A stretch of 64,000 bases of DNA, from the NCBI RefSeq assembly GCF_963678635.1, contig NC_087067.1, positions 55,889,889 through 55,953,888 on the forward strand, written 5' to 3'. Shown here one piece after another: positions 51,697 through 64,000 of the stretch; position 1 is the first letter of the stretch, and each line of letters starts with the position of its first letter. A program made the position numbers and the translations under genes. The notes under the pieces were generated by a model. That model was not told the DNA's origin. It did not search any database and was given only the letters and a program-made list of their open reading frames with translations. This stretch comes from Symsagittifera roscoffensis (lineage: Eukaryota; Xenacoelomorpha; Acoela; Convolutidae).

Positions 51697-51957
51697 AAAG
51701 GAAACGTGGATCAATTTAGCGGAGACGTGCGAGCAAGTGTTCTGGCTTGTATTGATTAAACACGACATAGTTTCGATGTACATGCAGAGATAGGAGCCTC
51801 CGATTCCAACAAATAGCATGGCCCAAATATAGTGATTGGCGTCGTCTGGAAACATACAAACAATAAACAATATCGACATTGTAAGCCAGACTAGAGCTGC
51901 AGACCATGTCACCAACAGTGCAGTGAACACATCAGCAAATTCGTTTAGGATTTTCAT
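51697..51957 (-). CDS. Membrane protein gene, upstream exon
   Basis: From a possible initiator ATG (51957) to a donor at TTCCTTT|GTAATT. It encodes TWSAALVWLTMSILFIVCMF, PDDANHYIWAMLFVGIGGSY and LCMYIETMSCLINTSQNTCS. Spacing of the HY, G-G-Y and S..L residues recalls the third and fourth helices of Frag1/DRAM/Sfk1 (TMEM150-like) proteins. Those are six-helix proteins of the plasma membrane or lysosome. I hold this assignment loosely. The phase does not fit the exon at 51372, so the donor or an exon is missed. Confidence 0.35.
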
Positions 51958-52017
51958 ACCCGAAAGAAAAATGGCAATTTTCAGTCCTGTTCATTAGATG
52001 ACATCTCCATTCATAGC

Positions 52018-52796
52018 TAGATTGCACTGAATATCTGAAATAAATAAACATTCAGCCTTTAAAAACTTTTGGTTCTTTGATCTAATTCAACCTTTCAGGA
52101 ACTGACTGAATACATTTATAATATATTTGGCCCCGATTGTAAGATAATAAGAAGCCCTCATAGACTTCCATATACTTTCAGTTTTTGGATTTTCTGAATT
52201 TCAAAAGTTTGATAAGAGGCGGCGTTCCATATATTATGGCAAACTTCATCGCAGAAAAGCATAACTGCATACCTATATTGCTAACTCCATACCTATTTTG
52301 CTAAGAATTTCCATGTTTACCTGGAACCAAAACTTCACAAAGCGGTCATATTTTGCAACATTGTTGATGCAACACAAACATAGCATTGAAAACTAGCGAA
52401 TTCAAAAAGAGAACGAAGACGAAGTTGAAGGTCGAAAAAAAACATTCAAAAAACATCAATAAAAGACACCAAACAAAATTTTATACGTCTGTATCAGTTT
52501 ATCGTCGAAAAAGAATTCAGTTTAAGCAAGCGGTAGCTAAGCCGACAATACTAGTGTTCCAAACTGTTGAGTCCGAAACAAAATTTTTATCATAAAAAAT
52601 TTGAGATATGTAGTGAAATTTGAAATATTTACGCCCGATTCCTTGTGAAAGTTGAAAGTTTAGCAACGAGAAAACTGTTCAGATTCAATTTCAGTTTTGC
52701 CAAAGATATGTAAAATCTGATTTTGTGGTGATACGTCAGCTCACATAACCAACTGGAAGCCGATGGACAATTATTGAAGGTTTCTCAAGGCAGCAG
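52018..52796. other. AT-rich stretch without a supported gene
   Basis: Nothing recognisable. A lysine-rich open frame at 52386-52595 lacks family similarity and splice context. Confidence 0.5.
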
Positions 52797-52996
52797 NNNN
52801 NNNNNNNNNNNNNNNNNNNNNNNNNNNNNNNNNNNNNNNNNNNNNNNNNNNNNNNNNNNNNNNNNNNNNNNNNNNNNNNNNNNNNNNNNNNNNNNNNNNN
52901 NNNNNNNNNNNNNNNNNNNNNNNNNNNNNNNNNNNNNNNNNNNNNNNNNNNNNNNNNNNNNNNNNNNNNNNNNNNNNNNNNNNNNNNNNNNNNNNN
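52797..52996. other. Assembly gap (200 N)
   Basis: 200 Ns placed exactly at the edge of a tandemly repeated block, which suggests that the gap was caused by that repeat. Confidence 0.99.
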
Positions 52997-55205
52997 GTTT
53001 TCGACCAAAAAAACTTCGCAACAAAAAACTTGATAGTATTAAAATCTCCTAGTTGTATCTAATTGGAGGTTTGAATTTATTTAGGAGACCACAAAAATTA
53101 ACTTTGACGAACTATTCCATACAGCTGCGGACGCGCTGTATATTGGGTCAAGGAAGTATTATAAACGAAACCTCTAGTAATCATCGAGAAATTAATTTTT
53201 ATAAAGTTAGTCGGATTCTGAGTAAACGCATGCAACGAAACGAGTTTTTCGGCGTATAATTTCCTTATTTTTATACTGCGACAGCGGTGAACTTTCAAAC
53301 ATGTTTTATAAAGTTTCGAAAACAAGCATGCAAAAAGAAAAAATTAGAAGAGTTTCAACGTTACCACTTTCCTGTAACAAAATCACTATCGTAAAATTTT
53401 GTTTTTAAGAACAAGTCCCTATCTTGTAACATTCTCAGAGGCTAAGTGGTTCAGAAGTTGTAAAAATTTTATTAAAAAAGTTCTAAGAAAGCGACTTTTG
53501 GTCGATCGGGGATATTGTTATCATGTGTTCTATTTGTTAACACTGATACGTTTCAGCGCATTCTATAACATAAAAAGTCATTTTGAACTTTAAATTTTAG
53601 ATATATAAAAAAAATCAATGGAGGACTGGAAAAGAGACCAATTTGGTTGTGCGGGATAATTCGCCGCGCTGAATACATCGCATTACAATTTCAGAATCAT
53701 AACTAAAAACTCGAAAGCGCGCAGAAATTATTTCAGAGCAAGGCCAAATTGACATTTATGTACCCTCAAAACTTTAAAAAAAATATCGCATTCAAAATAT
53801 CTTTTTTAATTCAGGTAGTCATTATCTTTTTTGGGGAATAAAAGTTTTTTCATAAATTTTTTTTTCGATGAGCAAACAACTGACTGAACAAAGAAACCAC
53901 CATAAGCATTAATAACTGGCTTATAATCGTATTTTTTTGAGGCCAAAAAGAGTAATTTATGAATTGAAAAAGGATTTCACAACAATGACGTTCTCTTTGT
54001 TCTACTTTTTTTTCTTTCGTTTTCTTCGATCGTTTCTATGAAAGTTTAAGATTTTTAAAGACTCTGTAATCCAGGAACAAAAAACACAGAATTGTGCGCC
54101 TATCCAGTGCGCAGTTTGACCTCGTAATGAAATTGGAACAAGAATTGATTCGTATGCCATACTTATATAGTTCCACGCTGTCCTCAAATGAAAAACTTTT
54201 ACGTTTCATAAAATGAAAAAACCAGTTAGAATTGAATTCTAGGCCAAACCTTTGAAACTAGGACAACCGAAAAAAAGGAAAGTTTCCAAGTGATGAAAAC
54301 ACAAGCTTTCGAAGCTTTCGTTTTTTGACAAAACTGGCATAAAGCATCTGATTATTGGTAAAATACTAGTAAAAATTGACCAATCTTATTAAATATATGT
54401 GCCAGAAAAACAGTCTTTTTAGTTTTGAATATGGCAAGAAGCTGAAAACAATAGTAGTGGGAAAACATTTACTCTACTACTATTTTATTGAAAAATTCTG
54501 ATGGAGAAGTGTTTTTGGTTGTCGAAGGCGTTTTAGTAAAACCACTGATTATGTGCTTCAGTTAAGCTTGGTCGTTAAACACTTGTTGACTGACCTCGAG
54601 TTTGGTAGACTTTTCATATCCAAGCATCCGTCAATTTTGAGTTTGCTAGCAGTTTTAGTCACCATAGGACATGGTCAAGTTTTTAACTAAAATTTTTAAA
54701 TCATATGAAAAAACTGACTCGTTCTTAGCTGTTGGAATATTATCATTGTGAAGCTCTTCATTCTTTTAGTTTTTGATGACTCGTTCTGAGCTTGTAATGA
54801 TTTTCAACGTTTCAGCTGGACTCCTCAGGGGGCTGACTTAATTCAGTCGTAATTATAGTTTGATGTTTTAGGGTCAAGACTAAGGCCAGCGTGAAGGTAA
54901 ACAGGCTCAGCAAGATTTTTGGCTGAATCTTCAAGTTATTGTTGGAATGGTAAAGGTAGCTAGCTGCTACTTTTTTTATTCTAAAACTTAATGAAGTGAA
55001 GACAAAAAAACTAGTTTGGATAATGAACTGAAATGAACTCAGCTGACTGGGGGTGGGTTGAGAAATACAGGCAGTCCATAGACGTCCACACAGTTATCAA
55101 GAACTAAAAGATCGAGAGATATTTACAAGAGTAAACTTTGAAAAAAATTCATTTTTGGCCGCCCAGTTTGATAGTTTTTTATCTGAAAATTTTACTTAAT
55201 AAGTT
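52997..55205. repeat. Tandem block copy A (about 2.2 kb)
   Basis: Starts at the gap with CGACCAAAAAAACTTCGCAA and ends in TTATCTGAAAATTTTACTTA. Contains a CCTATCCAGTGCGCAGTTTG segment at 54099-54118 (plus-strand frame LSSAQFDLVMK). It includes a 240-bp part (about 54310-54545) that copy B lacks. No intact gene. Confidence 0.85.
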
Positions 55206-57194
55206 TTCCGATCAAAAAAATTTCCCAACAAAAAACCTGATAGTATTAAAAACTCCTAGTTGTATTTAATTGGAGGTTTGAATTTATTTAGGAGACCACA
55301 AAAATTAACTTTTCGAACTATTCCATACAGCCTCGGACGCGCTGTATATTGGGTGAAGGAAGTAACATAAACGAAACCTCTAGTAATCAACCAGAAACTA
55401 TTTTTATAAAGTTAGTCGGATTCTGAGTAATTGCATGCAACGAAACGAGTTTTTCGGCGTAGAATTTCCTTATTTTATACTGCGACAGCGGTGAACTTTC
55501 AAACATGTTTTATAAAGTTTCGAAAACATGCATGCAAAAAAATTGAAAGAAAAAATTAGAAGAGTTTCTACGTTACCACTTTCCTGTAACAAAGTCACTA
55601 TCGTAAAATTTTGTTTTTAAGAACAAGTCCCTATCTTGTAACATTCTCAGAGGCTAAGTGGTTCAGAAGTTGTAAAAATTTTATTAAAAAAGTTCTAAGA
55701 AAGCGAATTTTGGTCAATCGGGGATATTGTTATCATCTGTTCACTTGTTAACACTGATACGTTTCAGCGCATTCTATAACATAATAAGTAATTTTGAACA
55801 GACTTCAAATTTTTGATATATAAAAAAACTCAATGGAGGACTGGAAAAGAGACCAATTTGGTTGTGCGGGATAATTCACCGCGCTAAATACATCGCACTA
55901 AACTTTCAGAATCATAACTAAAAACTCGAAAGCGCGCAGAAATTATTTCAGAGCAAGGCCAAATTGACATTTATGTACCCTCAAAACTTTTTAAAAAATA
56001 TTGGATGCAAAATATCTTTTTTAATTCAGGTAGTCATTATCTTTTTTGGGGAATAAAAGTTTTTTCATAAATTTTTTTTTCGATGAGCAGCAAACAACTG
56101 ACTGAACAAAGAAACCAACATAAACATTAATAATTCTCTTATAATCGTAGTTTTTTGAGGCCAAAATGAGTAATTTATGAATTGAAAGAGGATTTCTCAA
56201 CAATGACGCTCCCTTTGTTCTTCTTTTTTTCTTTCGTTTTCTTCGATCGTTTCTATAAAAGTTTAAGATTTTTAAAGACTCTGGAATCCAGGAACAAACA
56301 AACACAGAATTGTGCGCCTATCCAGTGCGCAGTTTGACCTCGTAATGAAATCGGAACAAGAATTGATTCGTATGCCATACTTGTATAGTTCCACGCTGTC
56401 CACTGATGAAAAACTTTTACGTTTCAAAAAAATGAAAAAAAAAACAGTTAGAATTGAATTTCTAGGCCAAACCTTTGAATGTAGGACAACCGAAAAAAAG
56501 GAAAGTTAACAAGTATTGAAAAAACAAGCTTTCGTTTTTATGTGCTTCAGTTCAGCTTGGTCGTTAAACACTTGTTGACTGACCTCGAGGTTGTTGGACT
56601 TTTCATATCCAAGCATCCGTCAAGTTTGAGTTTGCTAGCAGTTTCAGTCAGCATAGGAGATGATCAAGTTTTTAACTAGTATTTTTAAATCATATGAAAA
56701 AACTGACGCGTTTTTAATTGTTGGAATGTTATCATTGTGAAGCTCTTCAGTCTTTTAGTTTTTGATGACTCGTTCCGAGCTTTTAATGATTTTCAACGTT
56801 TCAGCTGGAATCCTCAGGGGGACTGACTTAATTCAGTCGTAATTATAGTTTTATGTTCTAGGGTCAAGACTAAGGCCAGCGTGAAAGTAAACAGGCTCAG
56901 CAAGCTTTTTTGCAGAATCTTCAAGTTTATTGATGGAATGGTAAAGGTAGCTAGCTGCTACTTTTTTGATTCTAAAACTTAGTGAAGTGAAGACAAAAAA
57001 CTAGTTTGGATAATGAACTGAGATGAACTCAGCTGATTGGGGGTGGGTTGAGAAATACAGCCAGTCTATAGACGTCCACACATTTATTAAGAATTAAAAG
57101 ATCGCGAGATATCTACAAGAGTAAATTTTGAAAACAAATCAATTTTAGCCGCACAGTTTGATAGTTTTTTATCTGAAAATTTTATTTAATAATT
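55206..57194. repeat. Tandem block copy B (about 2.0 kb)
   Basis: Diverged copy of block A with small indels and a deletion of about 240 bp near 56535 (AAGCTTTCGTTTTTATGTGC joins the two sides). It keeps the LSSAQFDLVMK segment (56317-56336). Confidence 0.85.
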
Positions 57195-57838
57195 TTCCGA
57201 CCAAAAAAACTTCGCAACAAAACACTTGATTTTATTAAAATCTCCTAGTTGTATCTAATTGGAGGTTTGAATTTTTTTAGGAGACCACAAAAATTAACTT
57301 TGACGAACTATTCCATACATCTGCGAAGCTTTAATTTTTTGACAAAACTGGCATAAAGCATCTGATTAGTGGGAAAATATTAGTAAAAATTGACCAACTT
57401 TATTAAATATATGTTGCAGAAAAACAGTCTTTTTAGTTTTGAAAATGGCAAGAAGCTGAAAACAAAAGTAGTGTGAAAACAGTTACTCTACTACTATTTT
57501 GTAGAAAAATTTTGATGGGGAATTGTTTTTGGTTGTCGAAGGCGTTTTGGTAAGACCACTGATTCTGTGCTTCAGTTGCGCTTGGTCGTTCCACACTTGT
57601 TGACTGACCTCGAGTTTGGAGACTTTTCATATCCAAGCATCCGTCAAGTTTGAGTTTGCTAGCAGTTTTAGTCAGCATAGGAGATGGTCAAGCTTTTAAC
57701 TAGTTATTTTTAAATCATATGAAAAAACTGACGTGTTTTTAGCTGTTGGAATATTATCTTTGTGAAGCTCTTCAATCTTTTAGTTTTTGATGAATCGTTC
57801 CGAGCTTTCAGTGATTTTCCACGTTTCAGCTGGACTAT
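57195..57838. repeat. Tandem block copy C (internally deleted)
   Basis: Begins like A and B (57195-57327), then jumps to the part matching about 54310-54830 of copy A and ends at TTTCAGCTGGACT. The central 1 kb with the LSSAQF segment is missing. A minus-strand frame at 57433-57678 stays open here while the matching parts of A carry stops, but I cannot support a gene. Confidence 0.8.
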
Positions 57839-60270
57839 ATTCATTTTTAACAATTAGTTGTAATTGTGCCAAGTTACGCCCGGACTTCACTTTCGAGCTA
57901 AGCTCAACAATTTTCTTTAGTCGGTTTCTCCCGTTTTACGTAATAAGGAGTGATTGTTCTTGTTCATTTATTTTTTTGTATCAACAATATGTGTTTGACG
58001 AGTAATAATGATTGGATGAGTAGTTGTTGGTTCATTTTTTGGGCGTTTCAGGCAATTTGATTTTGGTAGTGGTGTTTTTTTTTCTGATGGAGTTGTCAAT
58101 CAAATCATCCGCTACAATTCTTGTCTAGTGTAAAAACTTTCAGTATTAGAACAAAATTATTTGCTGTCATACTTAATGCTGTCAAATAGTGGAAATAAAA
58201 AAAAATTCATTAGGTGAAATCTTTGTTTGTTCTCGTTTTTTTGAATTGATCAAATCATGATTTTTCCAGGATGTAAACAGGTACTTCACTGTTTACAAGA
58301 AATAGCATGTTTCTGCAAGAAATTGAAACTAATCGACTATTTCATGCTTTTCCCCGTTGATTGCTTTTAAGATATAAACCATATTTACCAGATTATTTTT
58401 AAGACAATTTTTTTGCAATCATCGGTAACTGATGACACATTTGCCTTGTTTAATGATATATAAGAACTGAGGGTCAAAGAGGTATATTTTCTAACTGTAT
58501 TTATGTTTATACAAAAAATTACCCTAATGGGTCTTTTGCAGCCATACGAAAAATTGGAAACATTATATGCCGTCCAAGATTATCAGTTTCTGAAAATCTT
58601 CAGAAGTAGGATGCAACAAAAAAATTCAAGGATGTAAGAAAAATAAAATGTTTTAAGAAATAGGAACAATTTCTTATCCGTTTCCTTTAAAATCATTACA
58701 TAGATTCAAATATTTTGATCGGTTTTGTTTTTGAAATGATAAAAATTGTTAATATAGTTGCGTCAGGATCATCAATTGATGTTTCAGACGTTCAGTTTTA
58801 TCACTTTTTTCACTCCCTCCTTCTATTTTAGTGTCTTTTCATCTATATCATTCGTTCCTGGCTGAGAAAGAAAAAATGTCTTGCCATAAGCTAAAGTTTT
58901 TCTGTTTATAACTCTGAGCAGTTAAATTTTTTGTTTTGAGTATAACGAGACTAATTTTTTTTATCCTTTTTTTCAATCACCGGTAAACACCCTGTTAATG
59001 AAGTAAAAGCTTCTTCAGAAAAGTTAATTTGAGTCTTTCTTTGCACCGTTTGACATCTTCAGTCAGTTTGTTATTATTTTATCAACAAAATTCTAATAAA
59101 ATTCACTGAAGTCATCTAAACATAAAACACTGAACTAGAAGTGAAGTATTTCTCCTCTTTTGCCAATGTCGTTCATCAACCAATCATAAAACACCTCGCC
59201 ATTCTAAATACCGCGGTGAATACTGGAACTAAAGTGATTGAATTGTCATTTGAAAAAGACACGTTTTAGGAACGTATATTTTCAATTCGGGTGCAAAACA
59301 AATCGTCAATGTTTTCAATTAATTTGCACCAAAGCTGAATTTTTTTTTGCACGGCTTACGATGTTAAAAATTCTCAAAAGAATATTTTGAACAGTATGAA
59401 TAAATTTAAATCAAACAACACCACTTTCCCAGTGATTTTCTTGCTAGTCAATTGTCAACCAGTTATTTTTTGTTCAGATAATATTAAAAGAGAAGTGAAA
59501 ATGAAAAACCCGTTCCATCAGTTAAACTAGCTTGCAGTCCTAGATTTTGTGAGTAAATAAAAAATTAAGCTGAGACGAATTGTCTATAGCAATCGAGCCT
59601 TTAAAAAGATTCAGCATCTTCAAACTTTACATCAAGTGGAGAAAAAACAAAGAAACGGCAACCAAAAAAACTTAAGACGGTCATAATTTCTCTACCCTAG
59701 TGGACAAAATTAAGCACAAACTCAGGATTTTACTCTGTAATATGCCGGTTTTCAATGTACAATTTGGAAAACTTTGCCTTCGAAATTCAGTCGAACTTTT
59801 TCATTGGCTGACATCATACGATCAGAGCTACCATCTATGAAAGTTTAAATATTTGTTTTCAAGGATATATTTGTGTAATCCGGTCTGAAAATGCCTGCAT
59901 TATTGTAGTGCTCAAAAATTAGAAACTTGAAATTCTAAAGAAAAAAACAATTTTGACAAACAAATTCGTTATTAAATTAAGCAGAATAATTGTATGAATT
60001 GCCTGTTTACCTACCAAATGGCGCAAAAATTTGATTGATTTTCTATAACTTTTCTCTTGAAAGAAAAAAATCGTTTTGAATCACCGAAGCTGATACTGAA
60101 ATTTCTCTAATTTTGTCGTTCCAGCTTTCACAATTGTTTTGAACTATTTTGTTTCATTCTTCTGCTGATATATTTGTCAATCATCGTCCGCATACGAGTT
60201 TGTTTGGATTCTCATAATTTTTAGTTCCACAGATATTTATTGCAACGTAATTTTATAAGTGGAGTTTTTA
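57839..60270. other. AT-rich stretch without a supported gene
   Basis: No long open frame with family similarity, no repeats of note. Possibly intronic or intergenic. Confidence 0.5.
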
Positions 60271-60504
60271 TGTGTCCGTACTAGCATCGGTTTGTGCGTA
60301 TGTTTATGTGTCCGTATGTGTCTATATGTTTAACTGTGTGCGCATATGTCTGTGAGACTATGTCTGTCTGCTTCTGCGTCTCTATGGGCGGCTGTTTGTG
60401 CATCTGTCTGTGAGCCTGTTTGTGCTTTTTGTCTGAACGTTTTTGTCTCTCTCTCTCTCGCTGTGTGCGCGCATGTGTGTGTGTGTGTGTGTGCGCGTGT
60501 GTGT

Positions 60505-60542
<38 letters not shown>

Positions 60543-60800
60543 TGTGTGTGCGTGTGTGTGCGTGTGTCTGTTTGAACATTGTCTCTGCGTCTATGTGTGT
60601 GCCTGTTTTTTTGTCCGTATGTGTCTCTGTAAGTTTGTCTATATGTGCAACTGTAAGTGCGCTTTTGTGTGTCTATGTCTTTGTTCGTGTTTAGGTGCGT
60701 ATGCCTCTGCGTGTCCTAGTGCACCTGTTCGTACGTCTGTATGTGCGTATGTTTGTGCGTTTCTATGTATGTACATCTGTAAGTCACTATGAGCGTCTAT
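60271..60800. repeat. GT-rich microsatellite region
   Basis: A (GT)n core at 60474-60570 is flanked by TGTGTCTGT/TGTGCGTATG-type degenerate repeats. Cys/Val-rich and His/Thr-rich frames through it are products of the repeat. A small hairpin (GATGCGTTT with AAACGCATC, 60839-60868) lies just to the right. Confidence 0.9.
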
Positions 60801-60989
60801 TGTTTTTATCTGGCTCTCCATTGAATTTGGAACAATTAGATGCGTTTTGATTTGTATTGAAACGCATCAACGAGAAATCCTTTCAACGAAAGGCGAAATA
60901 ATATTATCTTTAAGTTTAATGTATTTTTCTCGAAATGTATCAAGAAATTTAACTACTTGAAATGAACGTTAATTGACAATTTCATTTAC

Positions 60990-61150
60990 CTCATAATAGT
61001 TATGCAAATTCATGGCGACGCCAAACTGCGCACTGGATAGCCAATTTTGTTGGTGTGTGTAGGCGGCCAGTGGAATCAAACGAAAAGATTTCAAACATGT
61101 TAAAAAGTTTTCGACACGGTCAAAAGAAACACAAATGCCAAGAAACAACA
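60990..61150 (-). other. Possible exon with a LSSAQFGVAMNL segment
   Basis: The minus-strand frame reads LIPLAAYTHQQNWLSSAQFG then VAMNLHNYYE, followed by a donor-like GTAAATG. The core matches the plus-strand frame at 54099 and 56317 (LSSAQFDLVMK). Function unknown. It could be an exon of a gene extending beyond what can be read. Confidence 0.25.
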
Positions 61151-64000
61151 AAAGAGAGGAGAATCCGCTTAAAAATCACAAAAAATTTAGTTTAGCCTTG
61201 TAATGATTCATCTAAACCTAAATCTTGTGAAAACCGAAACCTAGGTTACTGTTTTTGCTTAGATAAAATACATAGCTAAAAACTAAAATAATTTTTTCCA
61301 TGGAAAGAAGCTTGTCTAACAATTTTCATAAATTTGAAACTGGTTATCATTCATTTTCCTTACATGACGAAATCCTTGTCTTCAAGTTTTCATACAAATT
61401 CGGTACTTATGAAATTGAGCAAATTGTATGATATTTTTTCCATAAAAAATTACAAGCTATTTTTGACCACCCAGGCTGCCGGTGTCAATTTTTAAACGTT
61501 TTGTTTCCTTCCTTCGCGTTAGGGAGGCCTTCTTAACGCGAAGAGACCTGCCTTCGCGTTAGGCAGTATCATAGTTACTTCAGGGGCATTTTCAGAAGCT
61601 GTTTTTCTCTGCAAGCCTTAAAACAGTGTTTGATTGCCATCAATAAATTTGCTCACTCAGTACCGTTTTGGTCTGGAAATGGACGTACTTATATAAAAAG
61701 CTTTTATTAGCAATGATTTGTAACAGAAATCTTAGAATGTCTACCAATTTCGTGGTTGTTAGTGAAATGCTTGTTACAATTTCACGTTTTGTTACAAAAT
61801 CACGTCTTGCAACGTTTTTCGATATATTCCTAAAAAGCTCATTGAGAACAATCGACAAAGCAATTTGCAGTTAACATTCTGTCCGAAAATTAACTGAATG
61901 CATATTTAGTGACTGTCGTTTTCAATTTTTAGTACCAAACCTTTTTAAAGAATTGAACTTGACATGGACTGTTTATGGGCTGGTTTCAAATGTAAAGCAA
62001 TTTTAATTCATATTTGTGATAAACATTTACAGCGTCTAGGAAAAATTAGTACCGAATTGTCGAGAAAACTTTTAGTTGCAAATTTTTTTAAAAGAGCAAA
62101 ATTTACGTTTCTGGGGCACAAAAAGTCTTTAATTAAAAGATATTATTCTAATGAAAGATCGTGAAAGCAGAGCGTATTTTAAACATCATTTATGATTTTA
62201 AGGCTGATGTCGGTTCGATGATGTGATAACTGCAGCAATGCATATCTTGTGTTTGTTAAGATTCTATGAAAAAGTTCAAACTTTTGAAATTGAACTTGAA
62301 CTCATTTGTGTTTGCTCTGGCTATTTGGTATTTTTCAAGGAGAGTTTTATATTTTATAAATATTAAACAGAATATCCTTCTTAATGTTTTTCATTGGAGC
62401 AAACTTTTTTCCCAATGCTCTCATCATATACTGCTTTTTTCATCAAAAAGACGTTCAATCCTCTAAATTTTAGTCTTTTTGATGAAAAAAATATGTTCGA
62501 AGATGTCTACGAAAAAAAGAACGCGCGTGATTCAAATTGAACTAATGGTGGCTTTGAATATTGTGAACATGGAGGAAAAGAAAGATGCAAAAACCTGGGA
62601 AAAAAAATTTGCGCTCAAATACATCTAAGAATGTAACAACAGGTGCCTGACACTCGATGTTTATGTGACAAATTCTGTTTCAGGAAATTAGAATTTTCCA
62701 TTGAATTGTCTAGACATTTATTCGATGATTTTTGTGCTGATCTTTGATTCTTACAGAAAAGTTATTTCGTTATCTATCAAATAGAGTCAGACAAGTAGGA
62801 AAATATCAATTTCTCTTGTTTGGAGCTTTAGGCGTGGTCATAAAAAAATGATGTCCCAACTACAGTCAAAATAATTAATCTCAATTGACATCGGTCTTTT
62901 CAATCAATAGACTTTAAAACAAACCGGGGTCTGGAAGAAAAAAAACGGAAAAATTTTCTTTCTTATCAAGAAAATTATTTATGGAATCAACTTTTTTTGA
63001 AATTTTTGATAAAGAAGAATGAAAATTTTGGTGAAAGTGGGAAAACGAAGTATAAAAAAGTTTGCGAAAAAAAGGAATGAATTCAGTTAACTCCCAAAAG
63101 ACAATTGATTATTGTCAACACAAGGTATTGAAAGTTTTCAGATTTAAGAAAAACTCAATTTTTTTGAAGCTCAATTCATTTTCAGCAAACAATTAGATCG
63201 ATTCATAAAACCTAATTATTTGAATATTTAGCAAGAGCGATATCAGTGTTTTATTTTATTTCAAACAGTAGCAGGCAAATAAAAAAAGTTAGTGCAAAAA
63301 CTGGTAAGAAAAAAATGTTTTGCTCTAATGTGAAACGAACTCTTAATCTTTTTTTTTCCAATTGTTACATAAGTTACATGACAATATAGCCAGTTAGGTG
63401 ATGCGTACGCAACCTGCTCTAATGAATCATTTCATTTATTGACCACCATATTATTAGAGTTAGCAATGTACTAGTATCACCTTTTTGGAACTACCACAAG
63501 GACTTCATTCAGGCTAAAAAAAGTTTCCTAAGTTTTTATATGGAATCAATATTGAGATCATTGATTGTATAAACATCATCTTCTAGAACGCGGTTTTTCA
63601 GTTACCCATGTAATCAACAAATATTTCAAAAGCTTTACAAATAATGAGGGAAAAGAAGTAAGTAAAAATTAACCCCCGTGTTGGAAAGGTACCAGACCAT
63701 TTAACATGGGTACCGTACATGGGTACTGTAATAAAAGTACTACTACCGGTACTATGCCAACTCTACCTATAAATGCAATTTCTGTAGCTATTCTCATATC
63801 ATGTTGGTTTATTTATCCTAGCTTACTTAATATTTTTCGAACCTTCCGAGCAATACAGTCTCCCTAAACATGATGGACACAACCCAAGAGTAACTCCTCT
63901 GAATGTCTCTACTACAAAACTTCAAGGGAACTGATCACGAAACCTATTGTTTTCTTACCATATTTCATCAAAAAAGCATGAATTTTTGTTGCCGCTCAGA
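61151..64000. other. AT-rich stretch with small palindromes
   Basis: No supported gene. It contains a GC-richer cluster of CTTCGCGTTA at 61512-61563 in direct and inverted order, and a 17-bp-arm hairpin at about 62432-62487 (TTTTCATCAAAAAGAC and its complement). Several small frames lack family similarity. Confidence 0.5.

Noticed and set aside
52386-52595. Lysine-rich 69-codon frame
   Set aside because: AT-rich composition, no splice or start context, no similarity recognised.
60346-60792. Cys/Val-rich open frame in the GT region
   Set aside because: Low-complexity repeat translation.
61964-62466. Two short basic/hydrophobic frames
   Set aside because: No family similarity and no clear splice sites. 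Expected by chance in AT-rich DNA.

Overview
The window looks like AT-rich nuclear DNA of an invertebrate animal. Host genes are split by introns with GT/AG borders, and the sequence holds metazoan-type repeats (long microsatellites, satellite-bearing elements, a Polinton-type polymerase remnant). The phylum cannot be fixed from sequence alone. There are two 200-base assembly gaps (2597-2796 and 52797-52996). No bacterial, CRISPR or operon features are present.

Region 1 (1-2981): a (CATA)n microsatellite of about 2.5 kb, a gap, and a short unique flank.

Region 2 (2982-31142) is the centre of the window: one giant Ty3/gypsy-type LTR retrotransposon of 28,161 bp on the minus strand. Its two 884-bp LTRs differ at only 3 positions by eye. 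In sense order it carries: 5' LTR; candidate primer site; a 3.1-kb leader with a GGAGGGT-type motif cluster and two tandem, covarying structured RNA units; gag with two zinc knuckles; UAG; protease; RT (interrupted by UAA); RNase H; a long acidic spacer; UAA; integrase with a TARG1-like macrodomain at its C-terminus. A second very long frame (ORF2) follows. It has an SGNH/GDSL hydrolase, a 1,238-codon module present twice in tandem, and three further in-frame segments separated by UAG, UAG and UAA, each followed by CUA or CUG. Last come a short 3' UTR, the polypurine tract and the 3' LTR. The polypurine-tract core recurs five times inside pol, in two reading frames. Extra-long Ty3/gypsy elements are known (Ogre in legumes, Burro in planarians), but I do not know a described one with this combination.

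Region 3 (31143-43900): a plus-strand AIG1/GIMAP-type GTPase gene in at least three exons with matching intron phases, but with two in-frame stops. One of its introns holds a 3.9-kb element with 52-bp terminal inverted repeats and a decayed, partly duplicated protein-primed DNA polymerase B of Maverick/Polinton type. Its last exon is partly duplicated, and a foldback element built from a GAGCGGTTTT-type motif lies just downstream.

Region 4 (44061-52000): exons of a minus-strand multi-pass membrane protein, possibly of the Frag1/DRAM/Sfk1 class. Two satellite-bearing elements (about 170-bp monomers, shared head and tail), resembling Helentron-associated elements, lie between these exons.

Region 5 (52997-64000): a 2-kb block present in two and a half tandem copies beside the second gap, a GT-rich microsatellite, several small hairpins, and otherwise AT-rich sequence without a gene I can support.
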